Source: Agapanthus africanus
Taxonomy: Eukaryota; Streptophyta; Magnoliopsida; Asparagales; Amaryllidaceae
Assembly: GCA_030015575.1 (NCBI GenBank)
Contig: CM057337.1
Coordinates: forward strand, 339,832,583 to 339,896,582
DNA length: 64,000 nt
Direction: 5' to 3'
Position numbers and translations under genes: made by a program. The first letter of the stretch is position 1. Every line of letters starts with the position of its first letter. The notes under the pieces are model-generated. The model was not told the origin of the DNA, did no database searches, and worked only from the letters and a program-made list of their open reading frames with translations. Below are positions 11,599 through 23,696 of this stretch, piece after piece.

Positions 11599-12859
11599 CA
11601 GAGCGGGGCAGGGCTAGCGCGGGTGTAAAACATAAGTAACATCTATATAATATATCATATATACTATATAAAGTATCCATCACAGAACATCACATGATCA
11701 CATCACAGATATCGCAGCAGAAGAATCATATGAAATATTGGATATATTAGGACGTCCGTGTTTTCAATACGAGCCAGTATAAAACACGGATTCCACGGTC
11801 GTGATGAATAGCCAATCCCACACCCCTAGACCCCTACGAGAGGACAAGCAACACTACCAATTCTAGAGTTAGGAGACCCGGACTCGACTCCTCGAGTTGG
11901 TCTCCCACTGGACTTCAGAACCCGGTTACTTGTGCTCCCCTCCTTGGGTCTATCCTAGTGCGGAAAAGTAAATAATAAACAAAGGGTGACATCTTCCGCA
12001 ACCTGGAAGTGTCCCAATAAAAGAATATTACATACAAGTTTTTTTTTTACATGAAAGAAAATGAAAAACACCCATCTCACATAAAAACCCCCGGGCTATT
12101 CAAACACGACGATCCAATATAACATATCCAGCAACACATAACATCACATGTCATCAACGTAAGTAAATATGCGCATCCCAATTGTCGTTGACATATAGCA
12201 ACGAAACCGGGGATATCACATATTACACTTACGGTCACAGAAAAGAAAGTGTAAAACTACAACAGTTAGAATCCGCAACCTGCATAGACATCGCATGCCT
12301 AATCAAATGAATTCCTTAGACATCACATGCCTAACAATTATAAACCCCGCATTTTAGTCTCATTATCGAAAACTCTTTTCGATATCAAGTCGGGCAATTC
12401 AACAAGATTCCTGACATCCTGATCGAATGCTCGTCGCAAACTTCAGTAGACGGCCGCACCCCCGATACTGTCGACTAAGTGCACCAAGGCGGAACACCGC
12501 TGCCGCGAGCACCCGAACGGATGCTTTCGGCGACGGGGTTCTCCTACAGTCACTTGGTCGGGGCTATGGAGTGAGGCTGTCTATTAAGTTTACCCGGCGA
12601 GTATCCGCGTACGCTACGTGATTGCGACGGACTTTTGATCACATCAAAATTCCGTGGCAACCGATCAAGTGAGACTAAAGTGCTATGTTTATAACATTCA
12701 TTCAGTTATCTCATAACTACTTGTGAATTCCAATTATTGTATCCCATTCCAGATAAATAGAAAATGTTAAACTTTCCGATCGAACATTCAAACACCCAAG
12801 TTTTCCCGATACAGATCAACTCATGAAATAAGTTCAAAGACATTCACTTCATACCTCAG

Positions 12860-13005
12860 TACCAACGGTCCAGCCGTAGAAGGGTCAAGCCAACGCCTCA
12901 CATGTGGCACGCCGTACTGCCCCAAACCCGAGGGTTCAAAGGGCAGTTCAAGACGGTCACATAATCGAGTTAAGGTTTGTTGTCTTCTAGAGGGTCCATC
13001 GCGTT
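12860..13005 (-). other. Block shared with the interior of LARD B
   Basis: The minus strand reads from 'atggaccctctagaag' through 'cttctacggctggaccg', clearly homologous to plus-strand 23697-23860 in element B although F is copia and B is gypsy-like. No protein family is recognised in it. Confidence 0.7.
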
Positions 13006-13288
13006 ACTTGCACTACTTAGAACGTCTTTAAACCACGGAAAAATCCAACACTTGGAAATTTTCCGGCAGGGGAAAAATTGAGTATTTATATTCGGTCGAA
13101 CTTTTTAACATATTCTAAAATTATCCAGAAAACCACATAGACAAAGCTTGATAATCCGATCGAATCTACGAACTCCCAAAACACCCTAGAAAACTCAACT
13201 CTTGAGTGATATTTAAAAATACCCAGAGAACTCAGCACTGAATAAAGGAAATTACTGTGCAAAAATGGGGGGTGACGTCACAATATGG

Positions 13289-13334
13289 CCGCGGAACCGC
13301 CGCAGAAGTTAGGCTTCTACCGCGGTTCCGCCGC
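13289..13334 (-). other. GC-rich leader hairpin (F)
   Basis: GCGGAACCGC pairs with GCGGTTCCGC, and AGAAG with CTTCT nearer the loop, with a 3-nt internal loop between. It lies about 200 nt inside the inner primer-binding-like site. Equivalent hairpins with different loop-proximal pairs occur in D, E and G. Confidence 0.75.
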
Positions 13335-13521
13335 AGTCTGGAAGTATCATTTTGAAAATTTTGCACCGTAATTCTTAGAATTTCCTGCTGAATTTTTTAA
13401 GCATTTTTAATCTGGAAAAAACCCAGTTTTTAGAAAAAGTCCAGAGAGCACTTAGGTTTTTAGGGTTTCGGTTCGATCGGATTTCAAACGTTGTCTACAC
13501 TTCGCCTAAGGCTCTAGCTGG

Positions 13522-13533
13522 GCTCTGATACCA
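13522..13533 (-). other. Second primer-binding-like site in F
   Basis: GCTCTGATACCA (minus strand TGGTATCAGAGC) followed by CTGTAGG, exactly the layout at the true LTR junction 220 bp to the right. The 13535-13741 segment between them is GC-rich and found nowhere else in the window. It looks like the end of a different LTR or a tandem capture. Confidence 0.7.
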
Positions 13534-13741
13534 CTGTAGGTCAGGCAGCAACCCCATCCAATGGGGTCGCCGTGGCATCAACGGGTCCCTCAGCAGCTAC
13601 TTTTTACGCATGCCCTCTCGCGAGGACTACAACCCGCCGGAACACCTTCCGGTCTCGGGACACCCTGGGTGTAAGAGCCTATGCTTCGCCACACTGTCAC
13701 ACAGTGAGAACCCCCCATAGGTCGGCATCCAATGCCTAGTA

Positions 13742-13753
13742 GCTCTGATACCA
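13742..13753 (-). other. F primer-binding site
   Basis: Minus strand TGGTATCAGAGC, complementary to the 3' end of initiator-methionine tRNA, one base from the 5' LTR edge at 13755. Confidence 0.9.
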
Positions 13754-13754
13754 C

Positions 13755-15965
13755 TGTAGGGTTCCTAGGCACACTAATGAGGTCTCACAAGGCATCAACC
13801 ATGCCAATTTCAAATTTTACGGGTGCCGAGAAACCCTAATACGGATCATTAACTAGAATTTTAGGCGAAACAATAAGTAGTTAACAACTTAACTATAAGA
13901 ACGGAAATACAACCTTTGTAGATCCGGTTCTCCACCTCCATAGCTCCATGATGAAGTCCCCTTGCTGTCCAAATCAAATCCCGGGCTCAAGCGTCGGCTT
14001 CATCGGAGAAATGGGCGGGCTAGGTCATCGACTACGATGCCGAAGATGATCTACGTCGAGGCATCACAAGATCAAGCTCCCACTTCACCAAGTCATGAAA
14101 CTTGTGAAGAAAACACCCTATACTTCTTGGCAAGAGGTAGAGGATGAAGAAATAGGAGGTGGGTTCACTTTAGAATTGGATTTCTCGCTCTTTTTCTCAC
14201 TTTGCCATTGTTGGTAGCAAGCATCTTCATGTGAAGAAGAAGAAGAAGATGAAAAGAATATTATGATAAGTTGATTAAAAGGAAATGAAAAAGAACACTT
14301 ATCATAATAATAACCATGGTCAAGTGTAGAGACTAAACTAAGGTTAAGTGAATGGTTAGGTTAGGTATGAAGACAAAGAATGGTCACTTGGTCAAAGCTT
14401 CATGAAGCTTCAACAAGCTTCATGAATGAATGCAACCATTTTCTCTTTTCATGCCTTAAATGGAAATAACCTAAATAAATAGTTAAGATAATCAAAACCC
14501 TAACCATTTAAATAAACATGGTTTAATCTTTACATAAACACAAGTGAGCATGTATCATCAAACATGATACAATCATGTGCACAAAAGTATATCACATATA
14601 CAACTTGCATAATCCAAGTGAGAAAATCCATTTAAAGTGAACCAATACTAGTTAATGCAAAGTAATATATCAAATATATAATTATACATTAAATCATTAA
14701 ATCAACACTTGATTTAACGATCCGGTCATATCGCATATAACCGACTAGTATCTTATGTATCGGCTTACCGAATCAATCCTTGATTCGATAACTAGGTTAT
14801 ATCGCATACAACCATTCGATACATTCATCGCGAGAATGGAATACGGTATCACATACACGCATTATTCTCGGTCCCGCGCATATCTCATATGCGCTCCTAT
14901 TTCGTTTCCCTTGAGCCAGGAAACCTCTGTGTAAGACTCTAAAGACTCGTCAATACTCCGGCAGCAGATGATGATCATATCAAACACCCACAAGCCGCAA
15001 GCGGTCTGCTAAACGTAACGGCCACCCGAGTATTTGAGCGATCAGAAGATCGACGAGCAAGCCCGCTCACACTCCTGTGAATCCAACCAGTAACACTTAC
15101 CGTATAGTCCGGTCTCGTCGTCTGATATGTCGCATATCTCGCCTAGGGGTGGTAAACGTCAGACCCCAATAGCTCGATAAGTCGTGTCGATATGAGGTCT
15201 ATAACAGTTCAAAAAACTATAGGTAACACTTACCAGTAAATCTCAGCAACCCTGGCCAGGGATTTCCGGTTATAGCCAATCGAACACAGCGCAACATCAA
15301 CCCCCTATACCGGGGAGAGACGAATCCCCTCCTATCGCTCATTGCCTCCATATGATTCGGGACTGTACCCAAAAACCACCGTTTTGCACGCCCTCTTGGA
15401 CATGGTAAGTGGAAATCAAAGCACAGTGGGAACCACACAAGACTCTATGACGATCTCGGGGTCAACAGACTACTCTGTACCAGTGTCACCAGAGAACTGC
15501 CATCTGACGTAAGGTATAATACCATCTGGGAGTTCTCGGCGAGTCCGTCCAGTGTACCCAGTCTCCACTGAGCACCCGTATATCATCTCTGATGTCAAAC
15601 ACCAATGGATATGGGATCATCCATCGCCCATCTGTATGGGTCGAGAAGGTATACGCTAGTCTACTCTGGTATATCGATGCCCTGTCTCGATACACCCACG
15701 ACTAGGGACCTTGAAGGATGTACTTATGGACTACCATGTCCCCACTAGTATGATCCGCATCATAGTCCAGGTAGTCAAGTACACATCCTAAGGGCTTTAC
15801 CAACATGTAACAGAGAGACAATCAATGTACACGTTAAGGTAAAGAGTAACCAGATAGCATACTATCATGTCGAGCAAAAAAGTCCTCCCTATATATGTCC
15901 AAGCACCCACTACAATATACATCCAATGTACAGTAATGGCCTCTAGGGCATACATATAACTAACA
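13755..15965 (-). repeat. F 5' LTR
   Basis: Near-identical partner of 5367-7575, with the same hairpin train (for example the 12-bp stem near 14399-14426). Ends ACTAACA followed by the TSD. Any promoter would drive leftward transcription into the interior; no convincing TATA box was picked out. Confidence 0.93.
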
Positions 15966-15970
15966 CATTC
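15966..15970. repeat. TSD of element F, right copy (CATTC)
   Basis: Same five bases as 5362-5366; G's LTR resumes here. Confidence 0.9.
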
Positions 15971-17365
15971 TAGAATCAATGAGTCACACTAATGAGTCAC
16001 ACTTTCCAAAATCCATTTAATCATTTAAACTAAAATGATTAACCAAAAAAAAAATTCATCTTCTAAAATATTCTCGTAACGGATTACGAGAATACCCCTC
16101 ACCTGTATATACATACCTGTATCCGTATTCCGACCGAATACAAATACGAGAGACTAAAATATTCCGACTCAATATAATACTTGGATCCAGCTTAAACCAC
16201 AAAGCCCACCAGTATTATCTGTCCGAAATATGACACTTGCACAAGTGCACGTGCAATTTCGAATCCTGCCATAATACCATACGACCTCTACAACGTTTCG
16301 CCCGAACTTGGGAAACTATCTGTGGGGGACTCTAAAGACTCATCAGACCCTGGCAGTGGGTTTAACCACAAGCATGTCAGCGACACTAGCTGTGCGTAAC
16401 GGCTGCACATGTACTGACCGAAAGGGAAGCTGATGAGCGAACTCATCTGGAACCCTACTGAGCCTATCGGTGACAATATACGTATATTCCGGTCCATTTG
16501 TCTATGAGCATCGCATATCGGGCCTAGGGGGCTGGTAACGTCAGACCCCCAATAGCGGTATAAGTCGTGTCAGAGAGTAGCCCTGAACACCCTGAGAAAC
16601 TACTAGAATACTTACAAGTAATTCTCACCTGCTTTGGCCAAGGACTTGGTGTAATGGCTCTCCTAGACACAGCATGATCTCACCCCAATACCGGGAGAGA
16701 CGAATCCCCTGCCGATCCGCTCACTTGTCTCCATGTGGCTCGGGACTGTACCCAACTAAAACCTGTTTGCACGACTCCTTTGAGCCGTGGTAGGGTAGTA
16801 ATCAAAGCACAGTGGGAACTCACACGAGAAAAATGACGACCTCAGGTCGATGAACTAACCTTTACACATGTCACCAGGGAACTACTATCTGACGCTAGGT
16901 ATAAATACCAACTAGCAGGTTCCCAGCGAGTCCTGTCCGGTGTACTCATAACCCAATGAGCACATGTATACATCTTAAGTGATCCAACTGACACAAATGG
17001 CTTGTGAGACCGGCCACCGCCCCTCGTCGGAGTCTCGACTGTATACACCAGTCTACTCCGGAGTATCGATGCCTGTCTTGAAACTCCTACGACTAGGGAC
17101 CACTTTTAAGGATGTGCTTATAGACTACCCAACTCTTACATATATGATCGCCATCATACTGTTGGTAGTCAAGCAGGATCCTAAGGGCTCTATCAATGTG
17201 TAATAGTGATCATGTCACCTAAACCTGTACACGACTGATAAAGGAAAACCAGATAGCATACTATCATCTTGAGTAAGACTGTCCTACCGGTATCGGTCCT
17301 CCCTCAATCATTGCAATCACGTACCTGTGATCCAATAATTGACTTTGAGGGCACTACATCCAACA
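15971..17365 (-). repeat. G 3' LTR, proximal part (U3 side)
   Basis: Continuation of 4727-5366 after F. Together about 2.04 kb, ending CCAACA (inverted TGTTGG). It contains the conserved tract at 16905-17060 shared with C, D, E and, more weakly, F. Confidence 0.9.
16069..16253 (-). other. Hairpins and G-box in G LTR
   Basis: 16069-16079 with 16084-16094 is a perfect 11-bp stem (loop CGGA). 16119-16130 with 16136-16147 pairs over 12 positions on the sense strand with two G.U pairs. A CACGTG G-box lies at 16248-16253. These occupy the same LTR places as the hairpins in C, D and E. Confidence 0.7.
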
Positions 17366-17380
17366 ATGTCCCAGTTGCAC
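17366..17380 (-). other. G polypurine tract, diverged
   Basis: Minus strand GTGCAACTGGGACAT abuts the 3' LTR; two changes from the GCAAGTGGGAGAT of C and D. Confidence 0.7.
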
Positions 17381-18284
17381 TTAAGGCTAATTATTGCGAT
17401 GTCGCATACTCACAGCCCGTGTGATACCGAACACCCAACTCCTCTACTAAACAGTTTTACAAAGGCTCGTTTGTAAAAACCCTTGTGTTCGAGAAATAGC
17501 CTCAATGAGTGGATCCGCCCTGATGTTTCTTTCTATGTCTCTCTTAATCTCAAGTTCGCGGAGAAAGCCATCTCCCGAATTGAGTAATACCTGTCTTAGA
17601 ATATGTCTGGATATCTGATGGGACCTAGTTCATAAATGAACTCCGAATCCAAACTTCTTAGACTGTATCGAAAACTGAAACTAATCAGTATCCAGCACCA
17701 TGCCTCCCATAGTATCCTCTTGGACCACCTGTCCAAAATACTACCCCCTTCATCAGAGGGAAATCTATAACTCTGACAATCACTCTGTCATCCATGTCAC
17801 CTTTAAAGCCTGGAATGATAACCGTCCCCTGAAGGAGGCTGCCGTCATCAAATCCCTAGAACATTCACTTATGTTCTAAAACTGCTTTCGTATGTTTCTC
17901 CAAGATTGGATTAATATAAACTTATCGCATCTAGTGCAAAAAACAACATCTGGTGTGGTACTTGACATCACACGATTGACTCAATTGCCTAAGCAAGTGA
18001 TATGCCAATCATGCACATCCCTCTCCCCTTTAGTCTGTAAGACACCTTTAGAGAGGATGACTCCATCACCTGCAGGTACACCACCATGCCAGGAGTCATC
18101 CATTCTAAAATACTATTAGAATACTGTCAAAGAACCCACATTGGGAAACTACCCAAATCTAGATCTAAAACCATAGATCTAGTAACCAGAATGTCAGATA
18201 TTATATCCATATCCTTTGTGGAGAAACAACTGTGTGACAACTACAGTATAACCGATCGTAGTATAGGAATTTTACTTCCTACTC
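17381..18284 (-). pseudogene. G RNase H and 3' half of reverse transcriptase remnant
   Basis: Minus-strand reading has ADPLIEAISRT near 17490-17525 (RNase H end) and, around 18000-18080, the 'GVxLSKGV' and 'SNPGE'-type segments that follow the copia reverse transcriptase. It is collinear with C 32140-33030. Many stops. It is interrupted at 18284 by B, the other half being at 59337. Confidence 0.8.
18280..18284. repeat. TSD of element B, left copy (TACTC)
   Basis: Matches 59337-59341; G's reverse transcriptase sequence is continuous across the two sites. Confidence 0.92.
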
Positions 18285-18655
18285 TGTAACGTTTTGAAAA
18301 TCGTTTCGGTGAAATTTCGGAAAATCGATAAAATAAGGGGGTTTTCTGTAAAAAGTCAAAATACAAATATCTTTATTATAAAATTAAATATACATATTCT
18401 AGCTATGTAATTGCTAGTATTTGGTGTTTATTGATCCACTGGTAAAATTTCTAATTTTCTGAAAAAATTTCCGAAATTAATTATTTTAATATTATTTTAA
18501 GCAGTCACTAATACATTTAATTAGGGAAAATTACAATTGGAATGAGTTGAAACAAATTTTGTGCATCATAACACCTTAATCAAAATTTTAACATGTTGTT
18601 TTTGAAAATGAAATGAAACTGTCAAACGGTGTTAGAAAATATCGACGAAAAAAGG

Positions 18656-18664
18656 CTTAAATAG
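18656..18664 (+). promoter_or_regulatory. TATA-like box in B LTR
   Basis: CTTAAATAG lies about 50 bp before a long C/T-rich stretch (18710-18960), the Y-patch type leader of plant promoters. The same pair is present in the 3' LTR (55087 onward). Start site not determinable. Confidence 0.35.
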
Positions 18665-19983
18665 TGAATTTAGTGTAAATGGATGTTTGGGGTATAACAT
18701 TTATCTTTTTCCCCCACACCCACTCACTCACCCCCCATCCCCATGTGGCTGAAATTCAGCAGCACTTCCCCCCTCCCCCCCCCCCCCATTTCCCCACTCC
18801 ATTCCACACAAATAAGAAAAGAAAACAAAAAGAAAAGTATAAGATAAGAGGTATGGTTGTGTTGACCTTGGACTTCTTTGACTTGGCAACACTTTCCCCA
18901 CCTCATTCTCTCTCCCCACTCTCTCCCCATTCAGCTGACCCTCTCTCCTCTCCCACAACAGCAGCCCCTCTTTCTTTTCCTCTCATTTCTGATCAAAATT
19001 TCATTACAAAATGCCCAAAAATCAACACAAAAATCCCACAAAACAAAAATCCAATCCGTACCCATTTTCCCTTATCTCTTTTAGTATGGATCTAGGGATC
19101 AAGATGGCAATTTGAGAGGCTAGATTTTAAGTTAGATCAATGGGTTGTGAGGTATAAAATCTTGACCCTTTTGCTAAATTGTTTGCTTTTACTTTAATTC
19201 AACTAAATTAGGTGTTAATAATGGTTCTAATTGAAAGATTTGGGTTTTCAAGAGAAGGATTAAATTATAGTTAGGGTTTTTGTTGTGTGTTTATGGTTGC
19301 AAAGTGTAGATTATCATCTTAAGGCAATGAAAACTTAATCTTTTTGTTAATATGTAAATTGTTAGTTGTAAAATGTCCAAATTAAGCTTTTTTTTTTATC
19401 TAAACTAGGTTTTTAGAAATTATTGAAAATGTGAAATTTTAAGATCTAGTTAGGGTTTTTATAAATTGATTATGGTTTTAATATGGAGATTAACATGTTA
19501 ATGGAATGCTAAAACTAATCTAGTTGCTAGTTTACAAATTGTTGCTTTTAATGTGTTAAGATTGGGTGTTTTGCAAACTAGAATGTTGAATTCAATGAAA
19601 ATTGATAAGAATAAAATCTAGTAAGGGTTTATATAACCTAGTTATGATATTTAGTAAATATTATGGTCATTAGTTTCGTTTAAACATCAAGATTTGTATT
19701 AAAACGGTTAACGACCGCTAACTAGATTTTTGGGAAATAAAACGATTTGTTTACTTTTATGATTTTGATGAATTAAAACCTATTTCTTATATAATTAGTG
19801 AGTTTTGAAACCACGATTGGTGCGTTTGAGTTTTTTCGTGATCACTCGGTGTTTGTACGCCGATGTCAAGGGCTTTGGATTGATTTGTGAAAGCAAACCA
19901 TAGGTTTTGACCTATGTGGGATTCGTGTGTCGTTTTGGTCATGAGTCGGATTTTAATGCGATACGGTGCGTTATGATATGTAG

Positions 19984-20052
19984 GTACCCCATGTAGACTT
20001 CGAGACGACAAGCAAGCGCGTGGCGACGTCGGCACCGGCGAGTGAGGACCAG
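19984..20052 (+). other. Exon-like cassette in B LTR
   Basis: 69 nt between TAG (19981-19983) and AG|GTGAGT (20053). It corresponds to A 2242-2315. Suggests the LTR transcript may be spliced; not demonstrated. Confidence 0.3.
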
Positions 20053-20968
20053 GTGAGTAGATTTATATCTATGGGGAGAAGTCGGGTGGATGGCGTATAG
20101 CACCCCCGCAGTTCGTGGTGATGTATACGAATACGTATATACACATATATTGATTATATATTGTTTGATGTTTTTGATGATAAAGATGGATATTTGGTGT
20201 GATTGGATTAGTGTAGTGTTGCGAAACCCTAGAGTAGTGGTTTCACCACACATACACACACACACCCATACTTGCATACATTCTTCTTTCATATGTGCTT
20301 AGATGGGAATATATGTATTTATGTGTTCACATGGGTATGGGACTATGTGTTCACATACTGGATTTGAGGATAGTATTTGGGATGTGAGGTGAGTCGATGA
20401 GATTTGATTTGAGACCGTGAGATTGGTGATTTGGCGAAATTCGTATTTGAGATACGTCATGATGTTATAGCGGATCTTTGGACGATGATACCATGTGAAT
20501 AGTGATATAAATAAAATGGTCGATATGTGATCGTGATATGAGATATGATATGCTAGGATGTTGATAATAGGCCGTATTGGGCGATGTATACTCCTTCATG
20601 ATGATATGTGCTGATGATATCGGTGTGTACGAGACTGTCGATCAGTATTCAGAACATGATTATATTGATGATATGTGCAGATGATATCGGTCTGCACGAG
20701 ACTGTCGATCAGTAGTCAGATCATGATTATATTGATGATATTAGTATTGTACTAGACATAGATCAGTACTCGGATTATGATCTTTGATAAAGAGGATACC
20801 AGCTGAATAATGTGATGAATGTGATATTGACCGTACCCAGATTTGGGGATGCCGTACGACGGATTTACGTACGAGCTATATATTGATGTTTGATCCCCAC
20901 TCTTGACTTGGGAATATTTGATTATAGATATGGTATCGGATGTGATATTATCGAGGCGGAGTCACCGA

Positions 20969-20971
<3 letters not shown>

Positions 20972-21009
<38 letters not shown>
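20972..21009 (+). repeat. AT microsatellite, 19 units (B 5' LTR)
   Basis: Pure AT run. The other LTR has 34 units at 57359-57426; LTR A has only a few. Confidence 0.95.
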
Positions 21010-21013
<4 letters not shown>

Positions 21014-21232
21014 CGACTCAGATGTTAAGCGGTTTCCTTACCTTCAGTTAGCCTGTTAGCTCAGCCTTATAGTTTAGTGTAGTTGTATGACTCATATTAC
21101 TTTAAATGCAGATTTGTTATCGTTGTGTTTAGTATTTATCTCCCGCTCATTATTGTTGTTCGCTCCGCATCGCCTTCTTACATTATGATTCATATTCTAT
21201 TGTTGATATCATGCTGTTAGGACACCAGCACC

Positions 21233-21298
21233 ATTACCGATGACGCGTATGTACCACATACACTTACTTGCCGGCTCACACACATCTTCATCGGTAAT
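21233..21298 (+). other. Structured block in B LTR (11-bp stem with inner hairpin)
   Basis: ATTACCGATGA (21233-21243) pairs with TCATCGGTAAT (21288-21298); inside it GTATGT-ACC-ACATAC forms a second stem. Kept in the 3' LTR (one change giving G.U) and partly in A (about 3451-3513). Confidence 0.6.
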
Positions 21299-21427
21299 TG
21301 CCATGTCACGAACACTTTAGAAAATACTATTTCATTGACATAAGTTGTTAGCTAATAGTTTAGACATGATATTAGTGTACTTGTCTTATATGCTAGTTTA
21401 GACATTGTAGTTATTACTCGCTACTTC

Positions 21428-21823
21428 ATGTATGTTATTATTCACTGTTATGCCGCATTCATGGATTTTTATGCCTATATTCACTGTTTACATGCTATTG
21501 ATGATTTAGATTCGGATTTTCATGAGATTTCCTGGATTTGGGGGGAAAACCGCAAAAACATTTATAAACTTCTTTTCTCTCTCTTTTTAAATGAAAAGAG
21601 CGATTTTCCCATGATATATGAGTCGTCCACCATGAGTTTACTGATGGATTTCGAGACCCGATTCGGGGAGACGGATGAACCATTTCGGGTATATGGTGGA
21701 CCCGGTAAGGTACCCCGGGGCAAGAAACTCGTGGTGATGACGATGAGCCTGGCAGGGGAAGACTACCGACCGGTGATTTTACCCGACGCGTCGGATATCC
21801 GGAGGATACCGTCGTGGTCTTGA
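21428..21823 (+). other. LTR-embedded open frame, 131 codons
   Basis: No family recognised. Starts MYVIIHCYAAF, ends IPSWS. The copy in the 3' LTR (57951-58235) opens later because of a frameshift. Similarity to A's frame 3677-4075 is limited to about the first 90 codons. Confidence 0.3.
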
Positions 21824-22927
21824 GATTGATGGTAGGGGCCGGTCTGGACTGACTGCGCCCTAGATAATGAGATTGACATACAGAGATTTTGAGATATTGA
21901 GGTACAGAGATCGCGACACAGAGATAGCGAGAGATTTGGATACTTATTTTGTGTCGATGCTAGGCACTGTTTATGCTGATTTCATTTATGATACCTCGTT
22001 TTTAAAAAGATACAGAAATCTCACTAATTTATGAAAGCAGTTTCTTCAGTACATGCATTCTGTTTCATGCATTCATACATCATCCATATGATATATTGCT
22101 ACCTGAGGCACTGACACGGGCACATAGGATTACACTTGGGTTAGACATTTACACTAGCCATTGTATTAGGCTGCTGGTTATATATTTGAGGATATATTAT
22201 GATCGTTGACCTAGGATTGCGTTGTTCATGCGATTTCTGTTCGTAAATGTTTTTTCTACTCACGAGTTGGCAACTCACCCCCGTTGTGCCACAGTTTCTT
22301 GCAGGTTTTGCCGTATAGGTTTCTTTACGGCTTATCTGGCACTGCTTCCTTTCGGGTGACTTGCTAGTAGGTGGGTTTATTTGTATCGTACCCATCATTA
22401 TACTTTGTATATTATTATTCAGTTGTATCTAGATGTTCCCTCAACCAACATGCATTTATTTCAGAGATAGAGACCAGTGATGTTTATTCTTTCGACCTTA
22501 GAGTCGTGCGTTGTATTTCTATGGATTTCTTTCTGTTTTGAGTTTCCTTTTGAGTTTTGATCCTCGCCCTTGGCATTGTATATTATATTGCTTGCGTGGT
22601 TGTGACCGTCGATTGACGAAGAGCTAGCTCCCGCTTGGGGATGCCTTTTTATTCATTTCGTATACTATTCATGTTGTATCCCATTTGGGGGCCAGTATTT
22701 ACAAAGGAGACTCTGCCGAAATTTTCAGGAAATATTTGATGTTTTTAAAAAAACGCATAATTCGGCTTATGCTATTAAAACTACTTGCTTTAAGTTGGTT
22801 TTTCCTTCACTCTACTGCTTCTTTGGTTTTGATTTATAGGTTTTGGCTTACTTAGATTACGTACGCCTCGAGACGTCCGTAATTTAAGTGTCGGTCATGT
22901 TCCGTACTTTTCGGGTCGTGACAAAAT

Positions 22928-22939
22928 TGGTATCAGAGC
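22928..22939 (+). other. B primer-binding site
   Basis: TGGTATCAGAGC, four bases after the LTR end, complementary to initiator-methionine tRNA. Confidence 0.92.
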
Positions 22940-23696
22940 GTTAGGTTTTACCTTCGGAGCGTAGGATGACTTTTGGTTGATGGAATAGGTGACTAAAGTA
23001 GAGTGACGTACCATGGGCATGTTCCGCAGCATACTTACGATACGCTACTTCACTTAAGAAGCCTTAGGATGTACATTTCTTTGCTCAGTATTATATTCAT
23101 TCCTTATCTAGCCTCATCAGTACCAGTTATGGTTTGCTGCCACGATTACGGGCAGGGAGAGCTACGGCTAGAGTTGCGGTCAGCACGAGCTCGTCACGAA
23201 TGAGGACTGACCAGGGCATAATTCCGGTGACACACGATTGCAGAGATATGTCTTTTTATTGTGTTTTCGTGCCACGAGCGTTGGATGGATCGCTGTATAA
23301 GATTACTCGGACATGCAGATCAGCACTAGAGGATTGAGCCACTGATAGAGGCCAGCCAAATTTCGATGACCGTTGGTGTATTGCTTATTCATGATGATTG
23401 AGCCAGGATTCAGCGTGCAGACGAGTGAGCCAGTTGTTGCTGCGAACGACGAGATATCGCCCCAGATGTTGGTGCTATTGCAGTACGAGTTGTACTAAGA
23501 GATGATAGAAGGTCGCTAGTCACCGAGGATGAATGACTAGGACATGTAGTTCGTTCGCTACCGGATGCGAGGTCATCAGATAGATTGATTCTAGCTAGAG
23601 ACGACTTCACGCGGGGACGTTGAGAGTCGATAGAGACGATCGAATGTCAGAACCTATTATTCCAAGTTTAAAGTATTCGAAAAGACATACAGGAAA

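Larger units (their letters stand above)
10261..13741 (-). other. F non-coding leader (primer-binding site to pol)
   Basis: About 3.4 kb with no readable gag. It is collinear in several blocks with the leaders of C, D, E and G: the TA-rich/'cgctagc' block (11560-11650), a GC-rich block (11790-11960), tandem repeats, mini-hairpins and the GC hairpin. Retention of these blocks between two diverged families while coding is lost suggests they act as cis signals (RNA packaging, dimerisation or transcription control); this is inference. Between 12000 and 12850 I see no recognisable feature. Confidence 0.6.
5367..15965 (-). mobile_element. Element F: complete copia element, second family, minus strand
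   Basis: Two LTRs of 2209 and 2211 bp enclose 6.2 kb and a perfect 5-bp TSD (CATTC) flanks the whole. Reading the minus strand: 5' LTR, primer-binding site, a non-coding leader of about 3.4 kb, then protease, gag-pre-integrase, integrase, reverse transcriptase and RNase H remnants, polypurine tract, 3' LTR. Domain order (integrase before reverse transcriptase) makes it Ty1/copia; the LTR start 'atgccctagaggc' and the tract 'gtgcaagtgggagat' recall the Angela group (from general knowledge). No gag shell domain was found. The LTRs differ at only a few dozen sites by eye, while pol is heavily broken, so F was probably already defective when it moved. Confidence 0.92.
18285..22923 (+). repeat. 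B 5' LTR (4.6 kb)
   Basis: Starts TGTAACGTTTTG, ends GGGTCGTGACA. Order: AT-rich U3 (18285-18680), pyrimidine-rich leader (18700-19090), AT-rich intron-like region (19130-19980), exon-like cassette (19984-20052), CA run, AT microsatellite, 'gacaccagcacc' hairpin block, open frame 21428-21823, and the 'cacgagttggcaactcaccccc...cagg' block (22260-22310) common in plant gypsy LTRs. Confidence 0.93.

Noticed and set aside
18679..19095. 138-codon proline/serine-rich frame
   Set aside because: Lies in the pyrimidine-rich leader of LTR B, with length differences and a frame change in the other LTR; composition artefact.
23134..23337. Gag N-terminus in element B
   Set aside because: A basic 'PRLRAGRATAR' start is suggestive but the frame ends after 67 codons and no capsid or zinc-knuckle motif follows; not enough to call a gag gene.
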